Of a stretch of 64,000 nucleotides of DNA, positions 62,401 to 64,000 are shown piece after piece. A program made the position numbers and the translations under genes. The notes under the pieces are model-generated. The model ran no database searches. It was not told the origin of the DNA and saw only the letters and a list, made by a program, of their open reading frames with translations. This DNA comes from GCA-2861595 sp035536185 (GTDB lineage Bacteria > Actinomycetota > Acidimicrobiia > Acidimicrobiales > GCA-2861595): positions 62,001 through 126,000 of the forward strand of contig DATLOM010000018.1 in assembly GCA_035536185.1 (NCBI GenBank). The letters are read 5' to 3'. The stretch's first letter is position 1. Each line of letters begins with the position of its first letter.

Positions 62401-62718
62401 TTACTGCAGTTTGATCTCTATGTCGACACCGGCCGGGAGGTCCAGGCGCTGGAGGGAGTCGACGGTCTTGGCACTGTGCTCGACGATGTCGAGCAGGCGC
62501 TTGTGGATGCGCATCTCGAAGTGCTCGCGGCTGTCCTTGTACTTGTGGGGCGAGCGGATCACCGTGTAGCGGTGCTTCTCGGTGGGCAGCGGGACCGGGC
62601 CGCGTACCTTGGCCTGGGTGCGCAGCACTGTCTCGACGATCTTCTTGGTGGACTGGTCGACCACCTCGTGGTCGTAGGCCTTCAGCCGTATGCGGATCTT
62701 CTGCTTGCTGTCAGCCAC
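62401..62718 (-). CDS. rpsJ: Ribosomal protein S10
   Basis: A 105-residue 30S protein, also the transcription-antitermination factor Nus[61 protein letters not shown] and [20 protein letters not shown]. The GTG at 62718 has AAGGA 6 bases upstream. It heads the S10-spc-alpha superoperon after tuf. Confidence 0.98.
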   Translation of the reverse strand: MADSKQKIRIRLKAYDHEVVDQSTKKIVETVLRTQAKVRGPVPLPTEKHRYTVIRSPHKYKDSREHFEMRIHKRLLDIVEHSAKTVDSLQRLDLPAGVDIEIKLQ

Positions 62719-62816
62719 TGGTTCCTTCGTCTCTCTTGACTATGCCGGAAGGCCGTCAGGCCGCCCGGCCCGACGGAACGCCCCGGAGGGCTTGTTCTGT
62801 CGGAACATCGATGATC

Positions 62817-62833
62817 CGCCGGCGGAGCCGGCG
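62817..62833 (-). terminator. Hairpin in the tuf-rpsJ gap
   Basis: CGCCGGC-gga-GCCGGCG forms a 7-bp stem 21 bases after the tuf stop on the minus strand. No T-run follows. The rest of the 135-base gap is GC-rich with another weak pairing (GTTC...GAAC). It may partly terminate tuf transcription and lower rpsJ entry. Confidence 0.4.
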
Positions 62834-62853
62834 ACATTGCCTTTGACTTACTG

Positions 62854-64000
<1,147 letters not shown>

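Overview
The window is a GC-rich chromosomal segment from an actinobacterium (Actinomycetota). The family content and the lack of typical mycobacterial or streptomycete neighbours would fit Acidimicrobiia or a relative, but that placement is inference. The actinobacterial signs are the gene order rplM-rpsI-glmM-glmS-acpS-nnr-alr, the tsaE-tsaB-rimI-tsaD-groES-groEL block, a GuaB3-type IMP dehydrogenase homologue, the pcrA/sucC/sucD/purN/purH neighbourhood, a zinc-type S14, a MhuD-like haem-degrading enzyme and an amphi-Trp protein. I see no rRNA, tRNA, CRISPR array, intact insertion sequence or prophage.

Layout. 1-11.8 kb is the accessory part. It holds a winged-helix protein cut by the window edge, an orphan MoxR-type ATPase, sdhA-sdhB without adjacent membrane anchors, a membrane-anchored peptidoglycan-binding protein, a wrecked molybdate transporter (modB/modC remnants fused by deletion), and small enzymes and membrane proteins. 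11.8-24.3 kb carries central metabolism on the minus strand: icd-mdh, metF, folD, purN-purH, sucC-sucD and a cell-wall amidase, with two Uma2 nucleases between them. 24.3-30.6 kb has a PadR regulator, pcrA, guaB3, a histone-H1-like basic protein, a lone GAF protein and a 56-residue gene. 30.6-36.6 kb has groES-groEL under a perfect CIRCE element and the t6A-modification operon (udg, tsaE, tsaB, rimI, tsaD). 36.6-45.5 kb is rplM-rpsI-glmM-glmS-acpS-nnr-alr, linking translation to amino-sugar and D-alanine supply. 45.6-64 kb is the S10-spc-alpha ribosomal superoperon in canonical order from tuf (cut by the right edge) to rplQ and truA.

How the genes work together. The minus-strand genes are tightly packed, with ATGA, GTGA or TGATG overlaps, so many are probably translationally coupled. 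sdhAB, sucCD, icd and mdh supply TCA-cycle steps. purN, purH, folD and metF share one-carbon folate chemistry. glmS, glmM, alr and the amidase serve the cell wall.

Most notable. (1) Several families of short palindromic repeats lie between genes. One is a 51-nt perfect or near-perfect palindrome (4 copies) that supplies the stop codon of ogt and the last codons of nnr. Another is an ~82-nt MITE-like element with 21-nt inverted termini (3 copies). A third is a ~118-nt element (2 copies), one inside the spc ribosomal operon and one at the modBC deletion scar. (2) Four 72-73-bp tandem units are derived from the 3' end of folD. (3) infA appears to start at CTG behind a strong Shine-Dalgarno sequence. 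(4) GlmS is nearly twice the normal length, with inserted N-terminal segments and a ~300-residue C-terminal domain, and lacks the usual C-terminal tail. (5) L22, S3 and L4 carry long acidic tails.
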